NCBI GenBank assembly: GCA_031414805.1
Contig: JANOQJ010000005.1
Location: 54,500 to 118,499, forward strand
Length of the DNA stretch: 64,000 nucleotides
Origin: JAAFIW01 sp031414805
Lineage (GTDB): Bacteria; Pseudomonadota; Gammaproteobacteria; Burkholderiales; Burkholderiaceae_C
Direction: 5' to 3'
Shown here: positions 42,918 to 52,550 of the stretch, piece by piece
Layout: each line of letters begins with the position of its first letter
How positions within the stretch are numbered: the stretch's first letter is position 1
Translations under genes and position numbers: made by a program
Notes under the pieces: model-generated
What the model was told of the DNA's origin: nothing
The model's database searches: none
What the model saw: only the letters and a program-made list of their open reading frames with translations

Positions 42918-44267
42918 TCAACGTTTGTGTTGCGACAACCACTCTTCCAGGTAGTGGATGTTGGTGCCGCCGTCCATGAATTTGGCGTCGACCATCAACT
43001 CGCGGTGCAGCGCAATGTTGGTGCTGATACCTTCCACCACGGTTTCAGCCAGTGCGCCACGCATGCGGGCCAGGGCCTGCTCGCGGGTGTCACCGTGCAC
43101 GATGAGTTTGCCAATCATCGAGTCGTAGTTGGGCGGCACAAAGTAGTTGGTGTAGATGTGCGAGTCGACCCGCACACCGGGCCCGCCGGGCGCGTGCCAG
43201 GTGGTGATGCGACCCGGTGACGGCGTGAATTTGTACGGGTCTTCGGCGTTCAGCCGGCACTCGATGGCGTGGCCCCGAATCACGATGTCGCGCTGGGTAA
43301 ACGGCAGCTTTTCGCCAGCGGCCACCATGATCTGTGTTTTCACGATGTCGATGCCGGTCACCATTTCGGTCACTGGGTGCTCCACCTGCACGCGGGTGTT
43401 CATTTCGATGAAATAGAACTCGCCGTTCTCGTACAAAAACTCAAACGTGCCCGCACCCCGGTAGCCAATTTTTTTGCACGCCGCCACGCAGCGTTCGCCG
43501 ATGCGGTCAATCACCTTGCGCAAGATGCCGGGCGCGGGTGCTTCTTCAATGACTTTCTGGTGGCGCCGTTGCATGGAGCAATCGCGCTCACCCAGGTATA
43601 CAGCGTTTTTAAAGGTGTCCGCCAGGATCTGAATTTCCACATGGCGCGGGTTTTGTAAAAACTTTTCCAGGTAGACCGCCGCATTGCCAAAAGCAGCACC
43701 AGCCTCGGCCTTGGTCATTTGCACGGCGTTGATCAGTGCGGCCTCGGTGTGCACCACCCGCATACCGCGCCCACCGCCGCCACCCGCGGCCTTAATGATG
43801 ACCGGGTAACCCACCGACTTGGCAATGCGCCGCACCTCTACCGGGTTGTCGGGCAGCTCGCCTTCCGAGCCGGGCACGCAGGGCACGCCGGCGCGAATCA
43901 TGGCCTGCTTGGCCGACACCTTGTCACCCATGATGCGGATGGACTCGGGTGTGGGGCCGATGAATTGAAAGCCGCTTTGCTCCACGCGCTCGGCAAAGTC
44001 AGCGTTTTCGCTCAAGAAACCGTAACCGGGGTGAATGGCTTCGGCATCCGTCACTTCAGCGGCCGAAATCAAGGCGGGCATGTGCAGGTAGCTCAGGCCC
44101 GACGGCGCGGGGCCTATGCACACCGCCTCTTCGGCCAGCTTCACATATTTGGCTTCGCGGTCCGCTTCGGAATACACCATGACCGCTTTGACACCCAATT
44201 CCCGGCAGGCGCGCTGAATGCGCAGTGCTATTTCGCCCCGGTTGGCAACCAGTATTTTTTTAAACAT
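42918..44267 (-). CDS. accC: Biotin carboxylase of acetyl-CoA carboxylase
   Basis: This 449-residue enzyme carboxylates biotin on AccB with ATP and bicarbonate, the first step of fatty acid synthesis. ILVANRGEIALRIQRACREL is the start, the glycine-rich ATP loop is KAAGGGGGRGMRVVHTE (about 159-175), and the active-site block is EMNTRVQVEHPVTEMVTGID (about 288-307). Start chosen at the second ATG (MFKKILVAN). It lies 13 bases after accB. Confidence 0.96.
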   Translation of the reverse strand: MFKKILVANRGEIALRIQRACRELGVKAVMVYSEADREAKYVKLAEEAVCIGPAPSGLSYLHMPALISAAEVTDAEAIHPGYGFLSENADFAERVEQSGFQFIGPTPESIRIMGDKVSAKQAMIRAGVPCVPGSEGELPDNPVEVRRIAKSVGYPVIIKAAGGGGGRGMRVVHTEAALINAVQMTKAEAGAAFGNAAVYLEKFLQNPRHVEIQILADTFKNAVYLGERDCSMQRRHQKVIEEAPAPGILRKVIDRIGERCVAACKKIGYRGAGTFEFLYENGEFYFIEMNTRVQVEHPVTEMVTGIDIVKTQIMVAAGEKLPFTQRDIVIRGHAIECRLNAEDPYKFTPSPGRITTWHAPGGPGVRVDSHIYTNYFVPPNYDSMIGKLIVHGDTREQALARMRGALAETVVEGISTNIALHRELMVDAKFMDGGTNIHYLEEWLSQHKR

Positions 44268-44280
44268 CGGTGCCAATCAT

Positions 44281-44760
44281 TCAAGTAGCGGCGCGGTCGT
44301 CGATCACAAACAGCGGCTGGCCATATTCGACCGCCTGGCCGTTTTCGCCCAGGATGTGGGTGATGACACCACTCTTGTCTGCCTCGATTTCATTGAGAAT
44401 TTTCATCGCTTCCACGATGCAAATCGTTTCGCCCTGCTTGATCTGGCTGCCAATTTCCACAAACGGCGCTGCGCCTGGACTGGACGAGCGATAGAACGTG
44501 CCAACCATGGGCGACTTCACGACATGGCCTGCAGGCGCTTCAGCCACGGCTGGTGCCAACGGCGATGCCACGGCTTGGGGCTGCTGATGCATTTGGGGTT
44601 GCGAGGCCATCATCATCGGTTGGCCCTGTTGCACCATCATGGCCATGGGCTGACCGCCTTTGACGATGCGGACCTTTCCTTCGGCTTCGGTGATTTCCAG
44701 CTCCGACACATTGGAATCCGAGACCAGATCGATCAAGGTCTTGAGTTTGCGCAGATCCAT
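44281..44760 (-). CDS. accB: Biotin carboxyl carrier protein of acetyl-CoA carboxylase
   Basis: This 159-residue protein carries biotin on the Lys of EAMKI (about 128). An N-terminal helical part (MDLRKLKTLIDLVSDSNVSE) leads into a Met/Gln/Pro-rich linker (about 38-78) and the lipoyl-like biotinyl domain (VKSPMVGTFYRSSSPGAAPF). It is co-transcribed with accC. In relatives an aroQ gene often precedes accB; here the next gene is the TlpA-like one, 171 bases away. Confidence 0.96.
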   Translation of the reverse strand: MDLRKLKTLIDLVSDSNVSELEITEAEGKVRIVKGGQPMAMMVQQGQPMMMASQPQMHQQPQAVASPLAPAVAEAPAGHVVKSPMVGTFYRSSSPGAAPFVEIGSQIKQGETICIVEAMKILNEIEADKSGVITHILGENGQAVEYGQPLFVIDDRAAT

Positions 44761-44931
44761 TATTTTTCTCCAACGGGGTTTGCAAGCAGGCTTCTTGGGT
44801 TTTTTACCAGGTCCGGCAGATGGTGCAAGCTAGCACCCATCACAAAACCAAGAACTGCGCGAATTTACACGAAGTCACATGCAAAAAACGCTTACTCCTG
44901 ATTTCGTCTTTTATTTTTGCTTAGTTTTGAT

Positions 44932-45477
44932 TTATCGCAGCGTTTGCCACTGACTCAGATCCGCCGCGCTGACCAGCCCCATCTTGCGGTGCAGAAGTTG
45001 TCCACTTTGCCCAAAAACCACCGTAAATGGCAGGGCGCCGGAGAGATTGCCCATGGATTTCACCAGGTCTGTGCCCTCCAGTCCGGCCAATCCTATCGCA
45101 AAACTCAGGGGCATTTTGGTCAGAAAATTACGTACCGCGCTAGGCTGATCGATGGCCAATCCAAGCACTTGCCAGCCGTTTGAGGCATTTTGTTTATAAA
45201 AGCCGTCCAATAGCGGCAACTCCTCCACACACGGCGGGCACCATGTGGCCCAGAAGTTCAGCAGCAAGGGTTTGCCTTTGAAGCTGGCCATCGCCAGGCT
45301 CTGCCCAGTCGGTGTGTCAAAACTACGCTGCCAAAAGTCACCCTCTGCGCCTGGCTGCACCGCATGCGGCTGAAATTTCCACCAGGCATAGCCCGCGCCG
45401 GCTAACACCGCCGCGCCGGAGACGCCTGCAGTCAACCAGCGGCGACGATGGGGCTTGGATAGCGTTGATTCAGTCAT
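44932..45477 (-). CDS. TlpA-like thioredoxin, membrane-anchored
   Basis: This 181-residue redox protein has an N-terminal membrane anchor (WLTAGVSGAAVLAGAGYAWW, about 14-33) and a thioredoxin fold with NFWATWCPPCVEELPLLDGF (active CPPC). It would reduce or exchange disulfides on the periplasmic side. The start ATG at 45477 lies inside the end of the upstream gene (8-base overlap), so the pair is coupled. Confidence 0.85.
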   Translation of the reverse strand: MTESTLSKPHRRRWLTAGVSGAAVLAGAGYAWWKFQPHAVQPGAEGDFWQRSFDTPTGQSLAMASFKGKPLLLNFWATWCPPCVEELPLLDGFYKQNASNGWQVLGLAIDQPSAVRNFLTKMPLSFAIGLAGLEGTDLVKSMGNLSGALPFTVVFGQSGQLLHRKMGLVSAADLSQWQTLR

Positions 45478-46099
45478 GGCTGCGATTGTTAACCAGCGCG
45501 GCCACAGCCTGGGTATCCCCGCGCGGCTTGCGGCCTTTGCTGTCGGGCTTGAGAGCGCCGCGCAGATCATCGAGGTCGTGCACCAGCAAATGCACCCCGA
45601 TCACCTCGCCCAACTCGGCGCAATGCGCCGAAATGCTTAGCGCCTCCACCAATTCACCCGTAAAACCCGGCACGCTGCGGGGCTCGTAATCCACTTTCTG
45701 GTCGATCAACGTGATTTCGGCAATTTTTGAATCGTCGCAAAACAGCTGGATGTAAATGTCCGACAGCCGAGTGGCCGTGCCATGCCACACCGCCCCCGCG
45801 AGTTGCGGTCGAAACACGTCCAGCCGCCGCATCCAGAGCAAGGCCAGGCGCCGCAAAGCCGCCAGCTCATCTGGCTGCGTATCCGCACAAAAAAGCTCGA
45901 TGTATTCACGCACCGCCTGCTCAACCGCATCGTTGTCCGGCAGCGCAGCGCGCGCGTTCAAACCCAGTTGCTTGACCGCCCGCCGCTTGGCCGGGCCGTA
46001 TTCCAGCCCCTCTTCCACCACCATGCGGGCCGCAGTGTGGGCAATCTCGGCGGTTTGTGAGGGCGGGATATGAGAGGGAAACTCAAACGGGAAGTCCAT
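45470..46099 (-). CDS. Conserved protein of unknown function
   Basis: This 209-residue soluble protein begins FPFEFPSHIPPSQTAEIAHT, then VEEGLEYGPAKRRAVKQLGL, REYIELFCADTQPDELAALR and LSDIYIQLFCDDSKIAEITL. It has no signal peptide or membrane segment. Related genes in Burkholderiales sit beside TlpA-like genes, and I recall them being annotated loosely as peptidoglycan ligases, but no ligase motif is visible here. It is coupled to the TlpA-like gene by an 8-base overlap. Confidence 0.7.
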   Translation of the reverse strand: MDFPFEFPSHIPPSQTAEIAHTAARMVVEEGLEYGPAKRRAVKQLGLNARAALPDNDAVEQAVREYIELFCADTQPDELAALRRLALLWMRRLDVFRPQLAGAVWHGTATRLSDIYIQLFCDDSKIAEITLIDQKVDYEPRSVPGFTGELVEALSISAHCAELGEVIGVHLLVHDLDDLRGALKPDSKGRKPRGDTQAVAALVNNRSHD

Positions 46100-46160
46100 G
46101 GCGCGGATTTTGAACGATGCTTGCAGTTCAAGCCATGCCAGGCGATAAGATAAGAGTCAA

Positions 46161-46214
46161 AATGGCCATCAGCCCTTATAAAAACTGCTCAAGCAGCTAT
46201 TAAAATAGTAGCAA
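46161..46214 (+). repeat. Repeat A copy 18 (plus orientation)
   Basis: Contains GGCCATCAGCCCTTATAAAA, CTGCTCAAGCAGCTAT and AATAGTAGCAA. It lies 120 bases before the TPR gene. Confidence 0.9.
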
Positions 46215-46334
46215 TTTTTACCCCTGATCGCCGTGTGCACTGGCACGTTTAGCAGCGGCTTGGGTGCATCCACAGCACCCAGCAGCGCGTACTCACACAG
46301 CCCGTACGATTGGCCCTCTTCCAGTTTTCAAACC

Positions 46335-47564
46335 ATGCATCTACCCCACCACCCGCTGATTTCGGCCCCCATCGCTTGCCTGGCCTGCCTGGCTGTGCTG
46401 GCCCTGCCAGCGCAGTCAGCCCCCTTCACCCCCGCCGCCGACAGTGACGTCGTGGAGCGCCTGCCCACCAGTCGCAGCGACGCCAGCGTGAGCCGCGTGG
46501 AGTCGTTGCGCCGCCAACTGGCCGCGCAACCCGACGATGCGGCGTTGCGCGCCGAGGTGGCTCGCCGGTACTTTTCGCTCGCGATGGCCGAGGGTGACCC
46601 GCGCTACGCCGGCTATGCCCTGGCCGCCCTGGGCAGCACACCGCCCGCAGGAGCGGACGGGCGCTATTGGCTGTCCAAGGGAATGGTGCAGCAGTACACG
46701 CACGACTTTGCAGGCGCGCTGGCCAGCCTGGCCCGCGCGGCCGAGATGGGCCCACCCTCCCCCGAGCCCTATGCCTGGCGCGCCGCCATCTTCATGGTGC
46801 AGGCCCGGTATGACGACGCCAAAGCCGAGTGCCAGCGCATGGCCCCGCTGACCTCCCCGCTCACCGCGGCGGGCTGCATTGCCTATGTGCGCGCCAGCAA
46901 GGGCGAGCTGGCGGCCGCATTCGAGCAGTTGAAAGCCGCGCTGGACACGTCGCGCAGCACCAAACCGGCCGAATCGCCCGAGCTGCTGCTGTGGCAGCTC
47001 ACCCGCCTGGCCGAAATGAGCTGGCGCTTGCAGCAAGCCGCCCAGGCCGAGGCCTATTTCAAGGAAACGCTGGCGCTGGGCATCACCGACCAGTTTTTAT
47101 TGGCTGCGTATGCCGACTTTTTGATACAACAAAAAAGACCGGGCGAGGTGCTGACCTTGCTGGCCACCTGGGAGCGCTCCGACGTGTTGCTGCTGCGCCT
47201 GGCCCTAGCCGGGCAAGCCACCAAAGACCCGCGTGCTGCCGGTTGGTCGGCGCAATTGAAAGATCGTTTCGACGCTGCGACTCTGCGAAAAGACAGCCTG
47301 CACGAGCAGGAAGCCGCGCGCTTTGCACTGGACCTGCAGGCAGACCCGAAAAAAGCCGTAGCACTGGCCAGCGACAACTACCAGACCCAGAAAGAGCCGC
47401 GCGACGCTGAAATTTTGATGCGCGCCGCGCTGGCGGCCAGGCAACCCGCAGCGGCACAGCCCGCGCTGGCATGGCTGCAGGCTAGCGGGTATGAAGACCC
47501 GGCCCTGAAGGCGCTGGCGGCGCAGTTAGCGCAGTTGGCCCAGCCGACAGGAAACAAGCCATGA
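46335..47564 (+). CDS. Exported tetratricopeptide-repeat protein
   Basis: This 409-residue protein has a signal peptide (LISAPIACLACLAVLALPAQ then SA) and a helical repeat body: RVESLRRQLAAQPDDAALRA, then units with ALASLARAAEMGPPSPEPYA and YFKETLALGITDQFLLAAYA, typical TPR-like spacing. It may hold a partner at the membrane. The ATG at 46335 is chosen for the signal peptide. The stop overlaps the HupE/UreJ-like gene (ATGA), so the two act together (inference). Confidence 0.8.
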   Translation: MHLPHHPLISAPIACLACLAVLALPAQSAPFTPAADSDVVERLPTSRSDASVSRVESLRRQLAAQPDDAALRAEVARRYFSLAMAEGDPRYAGYALAALGSTPPAGADGRYWLSKGMVQQYTHDFAGALASLARAAEMGPPSPEPYAWRAAIFMVQARYDDAKAECQRMAPLTSPLTAAGCIAYVRASKGELAAAFEQLKAALDTSRSTKPAESPELLLWQLTRLAEMSWRLQQAAQAEAYFKETLALGITDQFLLAAYADFLIQQKRPGEVLTLLATWERSDVLLLRLALAGQATKDPRAAGWSAQLKDRFDAATLRKDSLHEQEAARFALDLQADPKKAVALASDNYQTQKEPRDAEILMRAALAARQPAAAQPALAWLQASGYEDPALKALAAQLAQLAQPTGNKP

Positions 47565-48907
47565 AGCGGTTTTTTAGATTCTTTCCGGACTTACTCCCTC
47601 TCCCGCTCACGGGAGAGGGCAGGGGTGAGGGCCTTCGCGCTGCACACATGTCTCTATCGCACTGCCCCCTCACCCCAACCCTCTCCCCGAGGGGAGAGGG
47701 AGAAAAACCGTGTACGCAAGGACTTATCTGGGGGAAATTCACGTGGCTTGCAGCCGCGCTCTCGCTGTTGCTGTTCGCCGCCCCCGCCCTGGCCCACAAA
47801 CCCAGCGACAGCTACCTCACGCTGACGGCACAGCCGGGAACGCCTGGCCAATTCAGCCTGCGCTGGGACATTGCCCTGCGCGACCTGGACTACGTGCTGC
47901 AACTGGACGCCAACAACGACGGCCAACTGACCTGGGGCGAGGTGCGCCAGCGCAGCGACGCTATCAAACAGTACGCACAAAGCCGCCTGAGCGCGGGCGT
48001 TCCCGATCAGCCCTGCACCTGGCAAGACCTGGCACCGCTGGCGCTGGACAAGCACAGCGACGGCACCTACGCCGTGCTGCAAGCCAGCCTGCAATGCCCA
48101 GGCCTGCAAAGTGCCTTGCCGGTTCGCTACAGCGCCCTGTTTGACGTGGATCCCACGCACCGGGGGCTGGTGCAGTGGCTGCCCAGCGGGGCAGACAAAC
48201 CCGAACAGGTGGCCGCCCGCATTCTGGCCGCCACCTCGGCCCAGCAAGACCTGCCGCTGGTGGCGCCCAGCGCGTGGGAAACCATTCGCCAGTACATCGT
48301 GGAAGGTGCCTGGCACATCTGGATTGGTTTTGACCACATCCTGTTTCTGCTGGCCCTGCTTTTGCCCGCGGTGCTGGTGCGGCGCAGCGGTTTTAGTGAT
48401 TCCACGCTGCACACCACCGGTGCATCCGGATTTAGCGAGGTGTTCAAAGACGTGTTCAAAGTGGTCACGGCCTTCACCATTGCGCACTCCATCACGCTCA
48501 GCCTGGCCGCACTGCAAATCATCAGCCTGCCCTCTCGCTGGGTGGAGTCGGCCATTGCAGCGTCGGTGGTGCTGGCGGCGCTGAACAACCTGCGCAAATC
48601 AGGCAGTGGCGGCGGCCCCAGCCAGGCGCGCTGGATGATGGCCTTTGTGTTCGGCCTGATCCACGGCTTTGGCTTTGCCTCGGTACTGGCCGATTTGGGC
48701 CTGCCCCAGCAAGCATTGGTGCTCGCGCTGATTGCGTTTAACGTCGGTGTGGAGCTGGGCCAACTGGCCATCGTCGCCGCGTTTTTGCCCGTTGCCTACA
48801 CGCTGCGCAACACCCGCTTTTACCAAGTGGGGCTGCTCAAAGCGGGCTCTGTGGTGATTGCGCTGCTGGCGGCTTACTGGTTTGCGCAGCGGGCGTTTAA
48901 TTTGTGA
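47561..48907 (+). CDS. HupE/UreJ-family membrane protein, N-terminus invaded by a repeat
   Basis: This 448-residue protein has an extracytoplasmic domain (about 80-240) and a C-terminal set of about six membrane helices with the family motif WIGFDHILFLLALLLPAVLV and a FGLIHGFGFASVLADLGLPQ block, where His residues could bind Ni or other metal. A real signal peptide (FTWLAAALSLLLFAAPALAH) starts only near residue 60. Residues about 10-50 are encoded by repeat C. The ATG overlaps the TPR stop (ATGA), so the original start was probably here and the repeat was inserted in frame. An in-frame ATG at 47648 also lies within the repeat. Confidence 0.78.
   Translation: MKRFFRFFPDLLPLPLTGEGRGEGLRAAHMSLSHCPLTPTLSPRGEGEKPCTQGLIWGKFTWLAAALSLLLFAAPALAHKPSDSYLTLTAQPGTPGQFSLRWDIALRDLDYVLQLDANNDGQLTWGEVRQRSDAIKQYAQSRLSAGVPDQPCTWQDLAPLALDKHSDGTYAVLQASLQCPGLQSALPVRYSALFDVDPTHRGLVQWLPSGADKPEQVAARILAATSAQQDLPLVAPSAWETIRQYIVEGAWHIWIGFDHILFLLALLLPAVLVRRSGFSDSTLHTTGASGFSEVFKDVFKVVTAFTIAHSITLSLAALQIISLPSRWVESAIAASVVLAALNNLRKSGSGGGPSQARWMMAFVFGLIHGFGFASVLADLGLPQQALVLALIAFNVGVELGQLAIVAAFLPVAYTLRNTRFYQVGLLKAGSVVIALLAAYWFAQRAFNL
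47594..47704. repeat. Repeat C copy 2, inside the hupE-like reading frame
   Basis: CCCTCTCCCGCTCACGGGAG with GGCAGGGGTGAGGGCC, then CCCCTCACCCCAACCCTCTC with CGAGGGGAGAGGGAG. The same bipartite pair is at 9662. Here it is translated. Confidence 0.85.
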
Positions 48908-48970
48908 GTTTGCTATTTAAATAATAGCTGCTTGAGCTTGATTGATAAGGGCGAAAGCCTGATTTGGCTT
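48908..48970 (-). repeat. Repeat A copy 19 (minus orientation)
   Basis: AATAATAGCTGCTTGAGCTT with GATAAGGGCGAAAGCCTG, two bases after the HupE-like stop. Confidence 0.85.
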
Positions 48971-49002
48971 GATTAGGTACATGCCTCAGATATCCACAAA
49001 CC

Positions 49003-49101
49003 CGTCATTCCCGCGAAGGCGGGAATCCACCTCTGCGACCTGCAAACCTTGCAGCCTGCGTAGTCTTCGCTCCTGGATTCCCGCCTTCGCGGTAATGACG
49101 G
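49003..49101. repeat. Repeat B copy 5: bipartite palindrome
   Basis: Left half CGTCATTCCCGCGAAGGCGG and right half CCCGCCTTCGCGGTAATGAC, between hupE-like and the kinase gene. Confidence 0.85.
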
Positions 49102-49143
49102 TCTGCGGCATGTATCTACTCAGGTGATCTGGCTTGCAAAACC

Positions 49144-51568
49144 ATGAAATCCGACCCGGTTGGCTTTGAACTGTTTGGCCTGAGCAGCCTGGGTGATCTG
49201 CTGGGCCGTTACCGCCGCAGCTCGATGTGGCTGGTGTCGGCCATGGTGCTCGCCTCGATTGGCATGGGCATGTTGCAGTGGTACTTTCAGCGCTGGCTGC
49301 TGGGTGGCCTGGTGACGGGCTTTGGCGTCATTCTGGGCATCAACACGCTGGCGTTGTTTCGCAGGCGGCCTGTGCCCATTCCCATCGAAGTGCTCTTCTT
49401 ATTCGCAATCGGCACGGTTGCCGTCGCCGTGTTGCGGGTGGGTGTTGCGGGCGTGACCTGGGCTTACCCGACGCTGCTGATGATCCATTTTCTGGCACCA
49501 GACGCTCGGCCAACGTCATCAACGGCATGCTGATGGCCGTCACTGCCTTGGCCTGCTACATCAACCAGGACATTTTTCTGGCCCTGCGCTGCGTCATCAC
49601 CCTGGGCATCACGCTGTTGTTTGCCAACATCTATTCCAACGTGGTCCATCGCCAACAGCAACGCACCCAGGTACAAAACGACCGCATGGACTTGATGGTG
49701 CGGGCCACCTACGCCGGCACCCTGGAATGGGTGGGGCGTGACAACAGCCTGCGCTACTCTGGGCGTCTGAAGGAAATGCTGGGCTACCCACCCGAGCACG
49801 ACCTGGACAAGCAGGACTTTTTTGGCTTGGTACACCGGGACGACGTGGAGCCATTGCGCAAACTCTTTGTCAGTCAGTTGCGCAACATGCGCCCCGGCAA
49901 AGTTCATCAGTTGCATCCCGCTGACTACCGCATGCAGCATGCTGGCGGCCACTTCCTCTGGGTGCATGCCGAAGGCATAGCCCTCGCAGACAAGGCCGGG
50001 CGTGTGGCGCAATACACCACCGCATTTGTCGACATCACGGCCCGCATCGAGGCGCAGGAGTCGCTGCGCGAGGCCATCCGGGTACGCGAAGAAGTGGAGC
50101 GCATTGCCCGCCACGACCTGAAAACCCCGCTGACCAGCATGGCCGCCACGCCCGCCATGCTGCGTGCGCTTCGCACACCCAGCGCGCAGGAGGAGCAGTT
50201 GCTCAAGATGATCGAGCACGCAGCGGTGCGGGTGCTCAGCATGGTCAACCTGTCGCTGGACATGTACCGCATGGAGCAGGGCCACTACGCCCTGAAGGCG
50301 CAACCGCTGGATCTGGCGCAGGTGGTCCACAGCGTGCTGGCCGACCTGAAAAGCCATGCACAGGCCAAGTCCGTACACCTGGCTCTGGAGAAGCCCGATA
50401 CGCCCTTGGTGGCGTTGGGCGAAGAGCTGCTGTGCTACTCCATCGTTGCCAACCTGGCCAAGAACGCGGTCGAGGCGGCGGCCGATGGCTCGACCGTGCA
50501 ACTGCGTCTGTGCGGCGTAGCGGCCAGCGGCACGGGTGGCGAAAGCGGCGCGTGCCTTTCGATTCACAACCAGGGCGCTGTCCCGGAATCGATACGGCAT
50601 CTGTTTTTTGAGAAATACACCACCGCCGGCAAAGCCAGTGGCACCGGTCTGGGGGCCTACTCGGCTCGCTTGATGGCCCGGGTGCAACAGGGCGATGTAC
50701 ACATGCACAGCAACGCGGTGGACGGCACCACCTTGACCCTGCGTTTACCTGCCTGCGAGCCCGGCGGCGACGTTCACCTGTCCAGCGAGCCGGGCGCCTT
50801 GGAGTCGGCCCCGAGCGCCAACGATCTGCCCGCGCTGACCGTGCTGCTCGTGGACGACGACGAATACAACCTGTTGGTGGCGCGCAGCCTGTTCCCCACG
50901 CCGCCCTTGACGGTGCACACCGCCATCAATGGCCGGGCGGCGCTGGACGCGGTGCGCAGCTTGCAGCCCGATGTCGTGTTCATGGACCTGGAAATGCCCG
51001 TGATGGACGGCTTTGAAGCCACGCAGCGCATCCGGACGCTGGAGCAAAGCCAAGCTGGCTCCCCGCACAAGCGCGCCACCATCGTGGCGTTTTCCGCGCA
51101 CGACGATGAGGCCACGCGCACCCGCTGCCACGCCGGTGGTTTTGATCTGTACCTGAGTAAACCCAGCACCCGCCAAGCCCGTGGACTTTGTTGCAGGGCA
51201 TTGCGCCTGCGCCAACCAGCGTGTCACCCCACGCTGAATCGGCCCTGCCCGCCTGGGTACCCCAGCCCGAGTTGGCCCACTTGCTGGCCGATTTTGTGCA
51301 GTCGCGCCTGGGCCTGGTGCAGGCGATGCGTGAAACCCTGCTTTCGGGCAACCGCAGCGAACGCCAGGCACTGGCGCACCAGTTGGTGGGTAGTTTGGGG
51401 ATGTACGGACTGGTACAGGCCAGCGCGGTGGCACACGCTATTGAGACCGCAGCACCCGACACGCCGGCTGCTTTACTCGGGCAGCAAATCGACCGGTTGG
51501 CTGGCGCCATCGAGGCATCCCGCGGGCCGGTGATATCGTCAAACGACCTACAACCTGATGCCGGATGA
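49144..51568 (+). pseudogene. Hybrid sensor histidine kinase with REC and Hpt domains, two frameshifts
   Basis: Read through two shifts, the protein has about five N-terminal membrane helices, a PAS fold (TYAGTLEWVGRDNSLRYSGR), an H-box (IARHDLKTPLTS) with His, an ATP domain (NLAKNAVEAA, GTGLGAYSARLM), a receiver domain (LLVDDDEYN, FMDLEMPVMDG, LSKP) and an Hpt domain (LAHQLVGSLGMYGLV). Shift one is near 49498, where a base is missing after GCACC (expected HFLAP then RRSANV). Shift two is near 51180, in a C run (RQA then WTLLQGIA). The protein patterns resume cleanly after each, so the lesions are recent or are sequence errors. The stop overlaps the next gene (ATGA). Confidence 0.8.
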
Positions 51569-51966
51569 ATGCTCGCGCAACTGCCATGCCCACGACCACG
51601 ACGCGCCTGAAACTCCTGCTCATCGACGATGACCCCAGCATCGTGATCGCCCTGGGTGCCCGGCTGTTTCGATACTTTGAAGTGGCGTCCACCAACGAGC
51701 CGACTGAGGCCGTCAAGCTTGCTGCCAGCTTCATGCCCGATGTGATTTTGTGTGACATCAACATGCCCGGCATGAATGGCGACGAGGTGGCCTTCGAGCT
51801 GTCGCAAGACCGCAGGGTCTGCCGCATTCCCCTGCTGTATCTCAGCGGCTCCGTGCCGCATGGCGAGATCACCGAACTCGGCGGATCATTCGGTGGCCTG
51901 CCGGCCATCTCAAAGACCGCCTCCACCGAACAATTGCTCCAAGCCATCCGCAGTGTGATGGCTTGA
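51565..51966 (+). CDS. Single-domain response regulator
   Basis: This 133-residue receiver domain has the acid pair in LLLIDDDPSI, the phosphoacceptor Asp in DVILCDINMPGMNGDE, Ser in LLYLSGSVP and Lys in ISKTAS. It has no output domain. The start overlaps the stop of the hybrid kinase (ATGA), so it is its likely partner in a phosphorelay: kinase H-box, kinase REC, kinase Hpt, then this protein (inference). Confidence 0.88.
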   Translation: MNARATAMPTTTTRLKLLLIDDDPSIVIALGARLFRYFEVASTNEPTEAVKLAASFMPDVILCDINMPGMNGDEVAFELSQDRRVCRIPLLYLSGSVPHGEITELGGSFGGLPAISKTASTEQLLQAIRSVMA

Positions 51967-51968
51967 AT

Positions 51969-52016
51969 CACTATATTTTTGATAGCTGCTTGAGTAGATT
52001 CCACAAGGGATAGAAG
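51969..52016 (-). repeat. Repeat A copy 20 (minus orientation)
   Basis: TTTTGATAGCTGCTTGAGTA with CCACAAGGGATAGAAGG; it has one core change. Confidence 0.8.
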
Positions 52017-52043
52017 GCGAAATGCTTGGTATTCTGCAAAGCC

Positions 52044-52481
52044 TCACCACTCGCGCCACTCTTCGGTAATGTCTTCGCCCTCCGCGTCAAACCCCGCCTC
52101 CGACGCCGCTGTGAGGATCAGGTCGCACAGTTGCTCACGCTGGTCGGTCTCGATCAGGCTGCCCTCGCACTGCTCGTTGAGCACGTTCAGGGCTTGCACC
52201 ACGGTTTTCACGGCTTCCAGAATGCTCTCGTTGAACACCTGTCCGTCGTCATCGTCGTCTTCCAGGTCAGCGCCTTCGACGGCCTCGGTCAGCGCCTCCA
52301 GGTAGCTGTCCAGAATCTCGGCGCAGCTGTCGATGTTGGCCTGCACATAGCCAGCTTCAAAGTCGGGGTCGAAATCGGGGTCTTCGGCATCTGCCGCGCC
52401 GCCAAATTTCATGTAGCCGGTCATGCTGTCGATGACGTCCTGCTTGCGGGCCAATAGTTCGGGGTGGGTGTTCAAGCTCAT
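52044..52481 (-). CDS. Acidic protein of unknown function
   Basis: This 145-residue soluble protein is strongly acidic, with an Asp/Glu run (VEGADLEDDDDDGQVFNESI) and helical stretches (NIDSCAEILDSYLEALTEAV, LVNQ-type QALNVLNEQCEGSLIETDQR). I do not recognise the family. No metal site or catalytic motif stands out. It is divergent from rarA, sharing the 69-base region between them. Confidence 0.6.
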   Translation of the reverse strand: MSLNTHPELLARKQDVIDSMTGYMKFGGAADAEDPDFDPDFEAGYVQANIDSCAEILDSYLEALTEAVEGADLEDDDDDGQVFNESILEAVKTVVQALNVLNEQCEGSLIETDQREQLCDLILTAASEAGFDAEGEDITEEWREW

Positions 52482-52550
52482 AGGTTGTGTGGGTCATGAA
52501 GTTGGGAATACGCCACTACGATAGCCCACCCGTTTGACCGTTTCAGCCGT

